The notes beneath the pieces are model-generated. The model did not search any database. It worked only from the letters and a program-made list of their open reading frames with translations, and was not told the DNA's origin. From Bryobacterales bacterium (GTDB lineage: Bacteria > Acidobacteriota > Terriglobia > Bryobacterales > Bryobacteraceae), in contig JADJOP010000037.1 in assembly GCA_016713735.1 (NCBI GenBank), positions 376,473 through 440,472 on the forward strand: DNA of 64,000 nucleotides. Direction: 5' to 3'. This document shows, piece after piece, positions 1 through 8,462 of the stretch (its first letter is position 1; each line of letters starts with the position of its first letter). The translations under genes were made by a program, and so were the position numbers.

Positions 1-413
1 GGCGCCTGCGCATGTTGCTGTCCCTTACTCCCCTGTCCCGGCCTCAGATCCAGATGACAGGGACCGCGCCCGCAGTGGTCCACTCCAACGACTTCAGTGT
101 GGTGACAGCCGCGAAGCCGGCGAAGGCGGGCGACCTTCTTTCCCTGTTCGCCACCGGTCTTGGGCCTGTCCGAGGCAACCTCGAGCTGGGCAAGCCGTTC
201 CCAACAAGTCCTCTGGCGCCCGTTAACTCTCCAGTCGAGGTGATGGTGAATGGGATATCCGCCGAGGTGCTCGCCGCCGTAGGCTACCCGGGCTCGGCCG
301 ATGGCTACCAAGTAAACTTCCGCGTGCCGTCTGGCATATCGCCCGGAATGGCAACACTTCAGGTAATCACCGCTTGGATTCCCAGTTCCTCAGTGTCCAT
401 CGCAATTCAGTGA
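1..413 (+). CDS. TIGR03437-type C-terminal domain protein, 5' partial
   Basis: The reading frame is open from the left edge (codons begin at base 3) to the stop at 411-413, so this is only the C-terminal part of a gene. The fragment contains the segments ATGLGPV and VNSPVEVMVNG and a closing AAVGYPGSADGYQVNFRVP, the Ig-like domain found at the C-terminus of many secreted Solibacter-type proteins (TIGR03437). It aligns throughout with the last ~130 residues of the next gene (ATGLGPV, VNSPVEV, GWPG, VDFQVPS), so the two are tandem paralogs. The ATG at 12 lies inside the domain and is not the true start. Function of the domain is unknown; an extracytoplasmic location is inferred from the family. 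Confidence 0.75.
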   Translation, partial: RLRMLLSLTPLSRPQIQMTGTAPAVVHSNDFSVVTAAKPAKAGDLLSLFATGLGPVRGNLELGKPFPTSPLAPVNSPVEVMVNGISAEVLAAVGYPGSADGYQVNFRVPSGISPGMATLQVITAWIPSSSVSIAIQ

Positions 414-518
414 CGTGGACTTAGGCACCGCATCCTAACACTGGGGAATTTTTCGCGAACACAGTCTGTTGCTCAGGAGGTTTCTCTTGAGCCTATCAAA
501 GGAAAGAGTCCAAACTAT

Positions 519-1472
519 ATGAAAACTAAATGTCTGCTGGCAGCCTTGGTTGCCAATTCGATACTGGCGCAAGTGCAGGAGCAACCAGTTGTACTCACGA
601 TCGATGTCGAAAACCATGTTCTCTATCGAGGGACAGTCTTTGATGCAACTCAGTTAGCGAAAGAGCCGGGTCCGACAACGTCGGTGAATCAAGCCTTTGT
701 TGAAGCGGTCAGCGTCGCCGACATCGTGGCGGTCAATGGAAAACCGGCCAAGGGACTCTGGTCGACCACGGTGTACGCCATGCCGTACAGGGCCGCGCCC
801 CAGCCTGGGCAGCCGATCGCGGATTTCGACCTGGGAGGGACCTTGTATTGCACGTTTCATGTCTACCTTCCCGATGGCACCTACGTGGGGACGCTCTCCG
901 ACACAGGAGCGACACCTCCGGGAGGGCATGTTGTGATGGGCGGGCTGGGTGGATTCTCCGGTGTGGTCGGAGAACATCGTTTGGTGGTAAGGGTCCCCAA
1001 CGGACAGGCGTCCACGGCTGAGGACCCCGCCAACCGGCGCAATCGCGCAGGTGGAAAGATCCAAGCGATCTTCTATCTGTACCCCAAGTTCCGGCCTACA
1101 GTGCAAATGACCTCTGCCGGACCTGCGGTCTTTCATGGCGCCGACTTTTCGCCGGTGACAGCGGGAAACCCCGCCAGCAGGGGCGAAGTACTGATCGTGC
1201 GTGCCACGGGATTGGGTCCAGTGAAGCCAGATCTGATGCCTCGCGGCTCCGTGCGCTTCTCCGCCGATCCGTTGCAGGAGGTCAACTCGCCGGTGGAGGT
1301 AACCATCAACGAGAAAGCCGTGCCAGCGATCACCAAAATCGGCTGGCCGGGAGAAACGGACGTCTACCGCGTCGATTTCCAGGTGCCCTCCGATGCCGCC
1401 TCTGGGGCTGCTACCATTCAGCTAACCGCGGCATGGATTCCGGGCCCTGCCGTGACGATTCCCATCAAGTGA
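519..1472 (+). CDS. Secreted protein with C-terminal TIGR03437-type domain
   Basis: A 317-residue protein. Residues 1-18 (MKTKCLLAALVANSILAQ) look like a signal peptide. The middle (about 25-190) is a beta-rich region with no family I recognise, containing a Gly-rich stretch near 137-150. The last ~130 residues form a TIGR03437-type domain with RATGLGPVKP and VNSPVEVTIN. It lies 105 bp after a paralog truncated by the window edge and 70 bp before the kinase gene on the same strand. The start is the first ATG of the frame and begins the only plausible signal sequence; no strong Shine-Dalgarno is visible. It is probably an exported protein of unknown role. Confidence 0.75.
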   Translation: MKTKCLLAALVANSILAQVQEQPVVLTIDVENHVLYRGTVFDATQLAKEPGPTTSVNQAFVEAVSVADIVAVNGKPAKGLWSTTVYAMPYRAAPQPGQPIADFDLGGTLYCTFHVYLPDGTYVGTLSDTGATPPGGHVVMGGLGGFSGVVGEHRLVVRVPNGQASTAEDPANRRNRAGGKIQAIFYLYPKFRPTVQMTSAGPAVFHGADFSPVTAGNPASRGEVLIVRATGLGPVKPDLMPRGSVRFSADPLQEVNSPVEVTINEKAVPAITKIGWPGETDVYRVDFQVPSDAASGAATIQLTAAWIPGPAVTIPIK

Positions 1473-1542
1473 CGCAGCAAAGGATAGGATCTCTCCGGGA
1501 GCCCGCGGCCCCGTTGCTTCGATGCACTCCAGGAGTACGAGT

Positions 1543-4077
1543 ATGCTAGCCGAACGATGGCGTCAAATCGAAAGCGTCTTCAACGCTGCACACGAGACAA
1601 CGGCTGAGGCGCGAGTACGATTTCTTGACAAAGCGTGCAGCGGCGATCAGGCGCTTCGCCGCGAGGTGGAATCGCTGCTGGCTATCGAGGGACTGGCAGC
1701 CGGCTTCCTCGAGTCGGATTCATCCGGCTCGCCTGCCCCGGTAGCCCACGAACCGGTGCCGCCGGGCGAGCGAATCGGACCCTACACGGTCATGGATCTC
1801 CTCGGCACCGGCGGCATGGGTCAAGTCTATAAAGCTCATGACAATCGCCTCGATCGCCATGTAGCCATCAAGTTCCTTCCGCGAGCCATGACGGGCGATT
1901 CGGCGGCCCAGGATCGGTTCAAGCGCGAGGCTCGCGCGGCCTCGGCACTGAACCACCCGAACATCTGCACTATTTATGATGTGGGGGAATTTCTAGGACG
2001 CTCGTTCCTCGTCATGGAATTGCTCGAAGGGCAGTCGCTCAAGGACCGTATTGCCGAAGAACCCACACCGCTCCCGGAGTTGCTGTCAGTGACCCGACAG
2101 GTTTGCGCAGCTCTTGAGGCAGCGCATGCCAGGAGCATTGTGCACCGGGATGTGAAGCCGGCCAATATCTTCGTCACCCACGGCGGGCAGGTGAAGATCC
2201 TGGATTTTGGCTTGGCAAAGCGCGACGCGGAGGCTGCCGCTGGTTCCAGTGCAACGCCGCGGCTGAATGCGGGCGCTGGCAATCTCTCCTTCTCTCTCAC
2301 CGCCACCGGAACGATTATGGGAACTCTCGCCTACATGTCTCCGGAACAAGCGGTGGGCGAGGAAGTCGATGCACGCAGCGACATTTTTTCGTTAGGCGTT
2401 GTGCTGTATGAGATGGCCACCGGCCGGATTCCTTTCCGCGGCAAGACGCCCGCCGGAATCATCGGCTCAATTCTCACCGAATCGCCCGTGAAACCCTCAG
2501 CCGTGAACGGGGCGGTCCCGGCCAGCTTGGACCGGGTGATTCTCAAGACACTGGAGAAAGACCGGGAAGTCCGATATCAGTCCATCGCCAGTTTGTCCGC
2601 GGATCTGGAGGAGTGGCAGCAATCGGAAGCGGCCACCGCGACTGTGCGGACCCGCCGCTGGATGCTGGTCGCCGCGGGGATAGGCGCGGCCAGCGTGGCC
2701 GGTGGAGCATTCCTCTTGCGGTGGCCGCTGTCTTCGCCGGAACCCAGAATCATGGTCGCCGTGCTGCCGTTCGAAAACATAGGAGGTAATCCGGAAGAGG
2801 CCTTTTTGGCCGACGGCCTGCATCAGGACATGATCTCGATATTGAACCGGCTCTACCCGGACCGGCTTGGCGCAATCGCGCGTACTTCCATCAAACGCTA
2901 CCAGGCGGGAAGCTCAACGATCGAACAGATCGGGAGGGATTTGAAGGTACGCTATGTGGTCGAAGGCGGAGTTCAAAGAAAGGGCGGACGAGCCCACGTC
3001 ACCGCTCGACTGATTCGAGTAAGAGACCAGTCGCCAATTTGGAACGGGACTTACAACCGCGATCTGGGTCAGATCCTGGCCGCGCAATCCGAAATCGCCC
3101 AGGCGATTGCCCAGGGGATCGGGCGGGGCTTGCGGCCCGAACCGCGAGTCTCGGCGGCACTGGTGCGGCCGTTGAACGCCAACGCGCATGAAGCTTACCT
3201 TCGTGGCGAGTATGCCAAGGCCGTGAAATTCGACCCCGGCTATGCATCGGCCTACGCGGGTCTCGCGAATCAACTGTATTATCCCAGCTTATTTGGTTTT
3301 CTGCCGCCTCGCGAGGCTTTTACGAGTATGATTAATGCCTCTTCCCGGGCGCTGGAGTTGGATCCGACGCAGGCCAGTGCGCATGCGTCGATGGCATTGG
3401 GCAAGCTCCACCTGCAATGGAGTTGGTCAGAAGCGGAGGAAGGCATTCGCCGCGCTGTTGGCCTTGATCCCGCGGATGGCGATGTGCGGCACTCGCTCGC
3501 GCACATCCTCATATGGACGGGCCGCGCCGAGGAATCCACGCGGGAGTGTCGACGTGCGATTGAACTCGATCCGTTTAACCCTGCCTTGATCTCCTGCCTG
3601 GGTTTTCATTACTTCTTAGCCGGAGATGAAGACAAGGCTCTTGAGGCGACGCGCCGGGCGCTCGCGTTTGACCCCAAGCATGGGTGGGCGCTGATGACAT
3701 TAGGTTGGATCTACGAGCAGAAGGGCATGTTTCAGGAAGCATTGTCAGCGTTACGGAAATCCTGGGACATCACGATACAGAAGGCATCCATCGCGCATGC
3801 CTTTGCGCGCTCCGGGAACAGGTCGCGGGCGGAGAAACTTCTTGGTGAACTGCTGGCTGAATCAAAGAAGAAATACATTTCCCCGTATGATATTGCCGTC
3901 ATTTATGCCGGACTTGATGACAAGGAGCGTGCCTTCGAATGGCTGAACACGGCCTACGAGGAACATTCGGGGTTTCTGCCGTTCGTAAACTCGGATCCGA
4001 GGTTTAGGCCGTTCCGGGCCGACGAGCGATTTCAGGACCTGTTGCGGCGAATGCGATTCCCAAAACGGCAGGCGTGA
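1543..4077 (+). CDS. Transmembrane Ser/Thr protein kinase with TolB-like and TPR domains
   Basis: 844 residues from the ATG at 1543, chosen because AGGAG (1531-1535) lies 7 bp upstream; an in-frame ATG at 1522 lacks such a site. Order of domains: a short N-terminal helical segment typical of acidobacterial kinases (RFLDKACSGDQALRREVESLL); a Hanks-type kinase domain with a Gly-rich loop LLGTGGMGQVYKA, VAIKF lysine, HRDVKPAN (catalytic D203), DFG (D221) and GTLAYMSPEQ; one membrane helix (about 372-395); an extracytoplasmic adenylate-cyclase/TolB-like module (AVLPFENIGG, VVEGGVQRKGGRAHVTARL); then several TPRs to the end. All catalytic motifs are intact, so it should be active. Substrates are unknown. 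It is followed by a convergent gap. Confidence 0.9.
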   Translation: MLAERWRQIESVFNAAHETTAEARVRFLDKACSGDQALRREVESLLAIEGLAAGFLESDSSGSPAPVAHEPVPPGERIGPYTVMDLLGTGGMGQVYKAHDNRLDRHVAIKFLPRAMTGDSAAQDRFKREARAASALNHPNICTIYDVGEFLGRSFLVMELLEGQSLKDRIAEEPTPLPELLSVTRQVCAALEAAHARSIVHRDVKPANIFVTHGGQVKILDFGLAKRDAEAAAGSSATPRLNAGAGNLSFSLTATGTIMGTLAYMSPEQAVGEEVDARSDIFSLGVVLYEMATGRIPFRGKTPAGIIGSILTESPVKPSAVNGAVPASLDRVILKTLEKDREVRYQSIASLSADLEEWQQSEAATATVRTRRWMLVAAGIGAASVAGGAFLLRWPLSSPEPRIMVAVLPFENIGGNPEEAFLADGLHQDMISILNRLYPDRLGAIARTSIKRYQAGSSTIEQIGRDLKVRYVVEGGVQRKGGRAHVTARLIRVRDQSPIWNGTYNRDLGQILAAQSEIAQAIAQGIGRGLRPEPRVSAALVRPLNANAHEAYLRGEYAKAVKFDPGYASAYAGLANQLYYPSLFGFLPPREAFTSMINASSRALELDPTQASAHASMALGKLHLQWSWSEAEEGIRRAVGLDPADGDVRHSLAHILIWTGRAEESTRECRRAIELDPFNPALISCLGFHYFLAGDEDKALEATRRALAFDPKHGWALMTLGWIYEQKGMFQEALSALRKSWDITIQKASIAHAFARSGNRSRAEKLLGELLAESKKKYISPYDIAVIYAGLDDKERAFEWLNTAYEEHSGFLPFVNSDPRFRPFRADERFQDLLRRMRFPKRQA

Positions 4078-4192
4078 ACCTGGCTAGCGGAGCCCGAGCG
4101 CTGGCGTCGTACTCAAGTGACGATTCGACCTTTGGTTCAGGTAAAAGGCCATGAAGAGGAGTGGGGAACGCCGGCTCTGCTCCCGAATGTTT

Positions 4193-4249
4193 GTGAGCGC
4201 TACGTGAACCACAAGAGTCTGCCACCCCTGTGGTTCACGTAGCGCTCAC
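4193..4249. terminator. Perfect 21-bp inverted repeat, possible bidirectional terminator
   Basis: The arm at 4193-4213 (begins GTGAGCGCTACG, ends GAACCACA) is exactly complementary to 4229-4249, with a 15-base loop at 4214-4228. It lies ~115 bp after the kinase stop codon, between convergent genes, which suits transcription termination in either direction. There is no T-run on the plus strand, so rho-independent action is uncertain. An unusually long perfect stem could also be an IS remnant or a protein-binding site. Confidence 0.45.
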
Positions 4250-4683
4250 GTATTTTGGGCGTATGTTCCCGGCCCTGATCGCCCGATTAGCGGCCGCGTT
4301 TCGGAGCAGCCTCCGGCGAGCGAGAACGGGGGCATCCGCCGCCCTCTTGACTTTCTGCTGCTTGAGATAGCTTGTACGGTTTGGGGATAAGGGATTGGGG
4401 CGCCCCCTCCGTTGAGACAAACCGCACTGTCACACTCGCCGTACTCGCACTGACAGACGCGCTCGAAACCTTCAGCGCATTCACGCTTGAGTACTTTCTT
4501 GCTCTTCTTTCCAGATCTGTGCACGACCAATTTTAGGAGGTAGGCGTTACCATTCGAGTCTCCAAAGCGCTGCAACCGGTTGGGTTCGTTTGGCGAGCAG
4601 GTTATCGGTGCGACACAGCTGACGGACATCGTCTTCTGAGGAGTTTCCTTGTAGTGCGCGCATGCCCGTGGATTGAAACCCAC
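4246..4683 (-). CDS. Hypothetical Cys-containing protein, doubtful
   Basis: A 145-codon open frame starting with GTG at 4683, with an inner ATG (MSVSCVAPIT) giving a shorter product. It contains a Cys cluster (CQCEYGECDSAVC) followed by a Gly/Pro-rich tail. There is no clear Shine-Dalgarno, no family match I recognise, and its 3' end runs into the 21-bp inverted repeat. It may be a chance frame in GC-rich DNA. Confidence 0.2.
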   Translation of the reverse strand: MGFNPRACAHYKETPQKTMSVSCVAPITCSPNEPNRLQRFGDSNGNAYLLKLVVHRSGKKSKKVLKRECAEGFERVCQCEYGECDSAVCLNGGGAPIPYPQTVQAISSSRKSRGRRMPPFSLAGGCSETRPLIGRSGPGTYAQNT

Positions 4684-4799
4684 GCGTGGGACGCGCTTTA
4701 GGTACCTGCTGGTGTGACTCGCCTAAGACAAGCGGATCTTTGTCTGTCTGAGGAACAAGCCCTCGTATGTGTCCCGCGAAAACTATTGAGACATTCGCG

Positions 4800-5930
4800 C
4801 TAATTGTGGTAGCTGAGGCTCTCCTCCAACCGGGGGTCGGCTAGTGGAACTGGCCCGGCCTGACGGTAAGCGCGCTGAAAGAGGAACAGGAAGATTGTCG
4901 TGGAGGCGAGGATGGCGCCAATGTCCCAGGGAGCCAGGCTGGGATTGGCGACTCCCGTCGCAGGTTTGATCATCAGATAAAGATCCAACCAACGGCCTAT
5001 GACCACCACTGTGGCCACCCGGGCCAGCAGATGAGGCGTCCGTTTCACCCGTTTGGGCATCAGGGCCAGGAACGGAAAAATCCAGTTGAGGATGACGTTC
5101 AGCAGGAACAATGGCCCCCAATACCGCTGTGTCCGTTGGATGTAGTAGACACTCTCTTCCGTAATGTTCGCGTACCAAATCAGCATGTACTGGCTGAACC
5201 AGATGTACATCCAAAACGTTGTGAAACCGAACAGCAACTTGCCCAGATCGTGAAAGTGCTCCGCGCTAATGAATTCGCGCAAAGGCCCCGTGCGGCGCAG
5301 CCAGACGAGGAGCAGGATGAGCGCCGCCAGGCCGGATGAGAACATCCCGGCGAAGTTGTAGATGGCAAAAATCGTGCTGTACCAATGGGGCTCTAGCGAC
5401 ATTACCCAATCGAAGCTGGCCAGGGAAAAGGTGATGGCGAAAATGACGAGGAAGCCCACCGACAGCCGTGTGACCCGGCAGGTGAGGCCGGGGTCGCGAG
5501 TGGCGTCCTGGAGGCGGGAGCAGCGCACGATAAGGCGTGCGAATAACCACCAGAGCAACAGGAAGATCGTGGCGCGGACGAGGAAGAAAGGAAGATCGAG
5601 CCATACCCGCTTGAAGCCAGCGAAGTGGCCATGCTCGTGAACCCAGGGATACAGCAGTGGTGCGAAGGCCAGTACCGCCGCAATCATGGCGGCGCCGGCG
5701 GGAAGAGTCGAGGCCATGGCTTCGGGCACCCGCCGGAACGCCACCGACCAACTTGCACCGCTTGCATACTGGACGGAAACGAAGAAGACTCCGAATAGCG
5801 CCATGCAGGTCAGCCAATAGCCCGCCGTGAGTACGCTACCCAGGGCGGCTCGCGGTGAGAGAACCATGCCAAGAGCCACCAGCGCACCACCCAAGGCGGC
5901 GAGTCCCATTGCCCATTTTTGCGGCTTCAT
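4800..5930 (-). CDS. actF: Alternative complex III subunit ActF (NrfD/PsrC-like membrane subunit)
   Basis: A 376-residue polytopic membrane protein with about ten hydrophobic helices. It is the second NrfD/PsrC-like subunit of alternative complex III, which oxidises membrane quinol and passes electrons to a periplasmic carrier in place of the bc1 complex. Typical segments include VSVQYASGASWSVAFRRVPE, SFDWVMSLEPHWYSTIF and FTTFWMYIWFSQYMLIWYAN. It overlaps actE by 4 bp and is the last gene of the run. No actG and no terminal oxidase genes follow; the next DNA is the convergent gap. Assignment rests on sequence type and on the complete preceding actA-E order. Confidence 0.9.
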   Translation of the reverse strand: MKPQKWAMGLAALGGALVALGMVLSPRAALGSVLTAGYWLTCMALFGVFFVSVQYASGASWSVAFRRVPEAMASTLPAGAAMIAAVLAFAPLLYPWVHEHGHFAGFKRVWLDLPFFLVRATIFLLLWWLFARLIVRCSRLQDATRDPGLTCRVTRLSVGFLVIFAITFSLASFDWVMSLEPHWYSTIFAIYNFAGMFSSGLAALILLLVWLRRTGPLREFISAEHFHDLGKLLFGFTTFWMYIWFSQYMLIWYANITEESVYYIQRTQRYWGPLFLLNVILNWIFPFLALMPKRVKRTPHLLARVATVVVIGRWLDLYLMIKPATGVANPSLAPWDIGAILASTTIFLFLFQRAYRQAGPVPLADPRLEESLSYHN

Positions 5931-6541
5931 GGCTTGACCTCACTCGTCGCGCCGGCCGCCGCGGGGGCAGGCGGGGGCGCTTGTAGTCGACGTTGCAGCG
6001 TGCGCACGTAGAGCGCCGCCTTCCACCTATCCACGGGGTCGATCTGTGCCGCATAGCCCGGCATGTTTTTCTGGCCGAAGGCGATAAGGTGGAAGATTTG
6101 GCCATCCTTCATCGCGAGAGCTTTTTCGCTGTTCAGAGGCGGCGGCGCTGGAAAGCCGCGCATGGCCACGGCCCCGTCACCACGTCCAGAGGCGCCGTGG
6201 CAGGGGGAGCAGTAGATCCGGAACATCTCTCCGCCGCGGGCGGCAGCCTCCAGATCCTCGGTGGAGATGGGGTTCGCCAGGGCCGCCCCGGCCCTCAGCG
6301 CCTCGGCCTCGCCCGGCCCAAAGCCGATATCCCGGCGGCCTCTTGCGAGTGTGCCGGCCGGGGGGAGTTGCAGCGTTCTCCCACCTGGCAGGTCAGGGTG
6401 GCTTGAGTAGGCTTTGAAGGCGCTGGTGCGCACCATTTCCGGTATGAACTCGAAGTTCGGTCCTGTGGCGGCGGGACGGACGAGCAGGTTCGCCGCAATC
6501 GAGGCGAGAAATGCGGCAAGCAGGAACCCATTGAGCCTCAT
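5927..6541 (-). CDS. actE: Alternative complex III monoheme cytochrome c subunit ActE
   Basis: 204 residues with an N-terminal hydrophobic segment (GFLLAAFLASIAANLLV) that acts as signal or anchor, and a class I cytochrome c domain with one heme site CSPCH, followed by the distal Met region KNMPGYAAQI. This fits ActE, the monoheme subunit of alternative complex III that carries electrons out of the complex on the periplasmic side. A Pro/Ala-rich tail closes the protein. It overlaps both neighbours by 4 bp, implying translational coupling. Confidence 0.88.
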   Translation of the reverse strand: MRLNGFLLAAFLASIAANLLVRPAATGPNFEFIPEMVRTSAFKAYSSHPDLPGGRTLQLPPAGTLARGRRDIGFGPGEAEALRAGAALANPISTEDLEAAARGGEMFRIYCSPCHGASGRGDGAVAMRGFPAPPPLNSEKALAMKDGQIFHLIAFGQKNMPGYAAQIDPVDRWKAALYVRTLQRRLQAPPPAPAAAGATSEVKP

Positions 6542-7068
6542 AAAGCAGTCTCCTCGGCCCGTTCGAGGACCTCGACAGCTCCGTATGTCTCCAGCAGGCG
6601 TTTGACCATCTGGGGGTCGAACGCGGCGTCGGCTTCCTCGATCACCAGGGCGAAGCGGTCGTTTGTGGTGCCTTGATCGGCGATCACGGCTTTCCTGCCG
6701 GGATACAACCGGCTGACCAGGAAGAAGGCAAAGACCGTGCTCAAACCGGCAAAGAGGACCATGACCTCGAACGTGATGGGGACAAATGCCGGGAGTGAGT
6801 CCCAGGGTTTACCGCCCACATTCACGGGCCAGTCGAAGGATGTCGTCCAGTATTCGAACCAGACCTTGAGCGCGGCGCCCGAAAGGCCAAGCGCGAAGCA
6901 GACCCAAGGCAGCCGCGACGGTGGCAGCCCCATGGCTTCGTCCAAACCGTGGACGGCGTAAGGAGCATACACGTCCAGTATCCGCAGCCCCTGTTTCCGG
7001 ACAGCCCTGGTCGCCCGCATGACCTGCTGTTCGTCGGCGAAAATACCGACCATGACCCTGCGTGTCAT
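6538..7068 (-). CDS. actD: Alternative complex III subunit ActD (DUF3341 membrane protein)
   Basis: 176 residues. The N-terminal part (VMVGIFADEQQVMRATRAVR) is a small cytoplasmic alpha/beta domain, followed by two membrane helices (about 55-75 and 95-120, PITFEVMVLFAGLSTVFAFFL). This is the DUF3341 architecture of ActD, the accessory membrane subunit of alternative complex III. The C-terminal stretch (FALVIEEADAAFD) is also typical. It overlaps actC and actE by 4 bp each. Confidence 0.88.
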   Translation of the reverse strand: MTRRVMVGIFADEQQVMRATRAVRKQGLRILDVYAPYAVHGLDEAMGLPPSRLPWVCFALGLSGAALKVWFEYWTTSFDWPVNVGGKPWDSLPAFVPITFEVMVLFAGLSTVFAFFLVSRLYPGRKAVIADQGTTNDRFALVIEEADAAFDPQMVKRLLETYGAVEVLERAEETAL

Positions 7069-8462
7069 TCCTGGCGTCCCCCTTCGTCGTGGCGTGGTTG
7101 TCCGCCGCCGGAGGCGTGGCCATGCTGAAGTACACCTTTCACTTCGGCGATGGCGATCACCGGAAGAAGGCGGCAGAAGAGGAGGAAGAGTGTGAAGAAC
7201 AGCCCGAAGCTCCCGAGCAGTGTCGCCACTTCAATCGGGCTGGGCGTGTAACTGGCCCAACTGGAAGGCAGGTAGTCGCGGTGCAGGCTTGTGACGATGA
7301 TGACGAAGCGCTCAAACCACATGCCAATGTTGATAAAGATGGTGATCACGAACACCGCTGGGAGTGAAGAGCGCACGCGTTTGAACCAGAGAAATTGAGG
7401 AGCCAGCACATTGCAGGAGACCATGGTCCAGTAGGACCATGCCATGGGCCCCAACGCCCGGTTGAGAAAGACGAACTGTTCGTATGAATTTCCCGAATAT
7501 TGGGCCGTGAAGAACTCGGTCCCATAGGCGAGGGAAACGATTCCGCTTGTGAGCAGGATGAGTTTGCACATCACGTCCACGTGCCTGTGGGTGATGTAGT
7601 GTTCCAGGTTCATCGCTTTTCTGGCGATGATCATGAGCGTCAGCACCATGGCCATGCCGGAGAAGATGGCGCCGGCGACAAAGTAAGGTGGAAAGATGGT
7701 CGCATGCCAGCCAGGGATGACGGAGGTGGCGAAGTCCCAACTAACGATGGTGTGCACGGAAACCACGAGGGGCGTAGCCAACCCGGCGAGGAGTGTGTAG
7801 ACGGTTTCGTAGCGCTGCCAAGTGCGGTAGCTGCCGTCCCATCCCAGGCTGAGCAAGGAGAAGACGGCCCGCCGCAGCCCTGGGCGGCTGCGGTCACGGA
7901 TCGTGGCCAGGTCAGGAATCAGTCCGATGTACCAAAAGGTGGCCGAGATGATGAAGTAAGTGGAGATGGCGAATGCGTCCCAAGCCAGGGGCGAACGGAA
8001 GTTCATCCAGAGCGGCCCGCGGTCGTTGGGGTAGGGGAAGACCCAGAAGCCCATCCAAGGGCGGCCCATGTGAATCAGGGGAAAAATGCCGGCGCACATG
8101 ACGGCGAACAGCGTCATTGCTTCCGCCGAACGGTTGACGGAGGTCCTCCAGCGCTGGCGGAACAGGAAGAGGATCGCGGAAATGAGTGTGCCCGCGTGGC
8201 CGATACCGATCCAGAACACAAAATTGGTGATGTCGAAGGCCCATCCGACGGTGTTGTTCAGGCCCCAGGTACCAATGCCGGTGGCGACCTGGTAGCTTAC
8301 GGCGGCGGCGCCCAAGGCGAGAAGCCCGAGCGCGATGGCAAACGCCACCCACCACAGCAAACCTGGCCGCCGCTCCATGGGCGCCAGAACGTCGAGGGTC
8401 ACCTGGGCCAGCGATTTACCGCCCTGGATGAGGGGTAGACGGACGGTTCCTGCTTCAGCCAT
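7065..8462 (-). CDS. actC: Alternative complex III quinol-binding subunit ActC (NrfD-like)
   Basis: 465 residues from the ATG at 8462, which overlaps the actB stop by 8 bp; an upstream in-frame ATG at 8489 would sit deeper inside actB. The protein has about ten membrane helices and NrfD-family segments such as NFVFWIGIGHAGTLISAILFL, SWDFATSVIPGWHATIFPPY and IGMWFERFVIIVTSL. ActC is the main quinol-oxidising membrane subunit of alternative complex III and docks against the Fe-S subunit ActB. A charged tail with HASGGGQPRHDEGG closes the protein. Confidence 0.92.
   Translation of the reverse strand: MAEAGTVRLPLIQGGKSLAQVTLDVLAPMERRPGLLWWVAFAIALGLLALGAAAVSYQVATGIGTWGLNNTVGWAFDITNFVFWIGIGHAGTLISAILFLFRQRWRTSVNRSAEAMTLFAVMCAGIFPLIHMGRPWMGFWVFPYPNDRGPLWMNFRSPLAWDAFAISTYFIISATFWYIGLIPDLATIRDRSRPGLRRAVFSLLSLGWDGSYRTWQRYETVYTLLAGLATPLVVSVHTIVSWDFATSVIPGWHATIFPPYFVAGAIFSGMAMVLTLMIIARKAMNLEHYITHRHVDVMCKLILLTSGIVSLAYGTEFFTAQYSGNSYEQFVFLNRALGPMAWSYWTMVSCNVLAPQFLWFKRVRSSLPAVFVITIFINIGMWFERFVIIVTSLHRDYLPSSWASYTPSPIEVATLLGSFGLFFTLFLLFCRLLPVIAIAEVKGVLQHGHASGGGQPRHDEGGRQE

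Larger units (their letters stand above)
4078..4799. other. Convergent intergenic region
   Basis: About 720 bp between the end of the plus-strand kinase gene and the end of the long minus-strand nar-act unit. It holds the 21-bp inverted repeat at 4193-4249, one doubtful minus-strand open frame, and a weak hairpin (AGACAA 4726-4731 with TTGTCT 4740-4745). I see no conserved gene in it. Confidence 0.6.

Noticed and set aside
4726..4745. Short hairpin as terminator of the nar-act unit
   Set aside because: A 6-bp AT-containing stem with no adjacent T-run; too weak to call.
7500..8438. 312-codon plus-strand open frame
   Set aside because: Antisense to actC, whose membrane helices and family motifs are clear.
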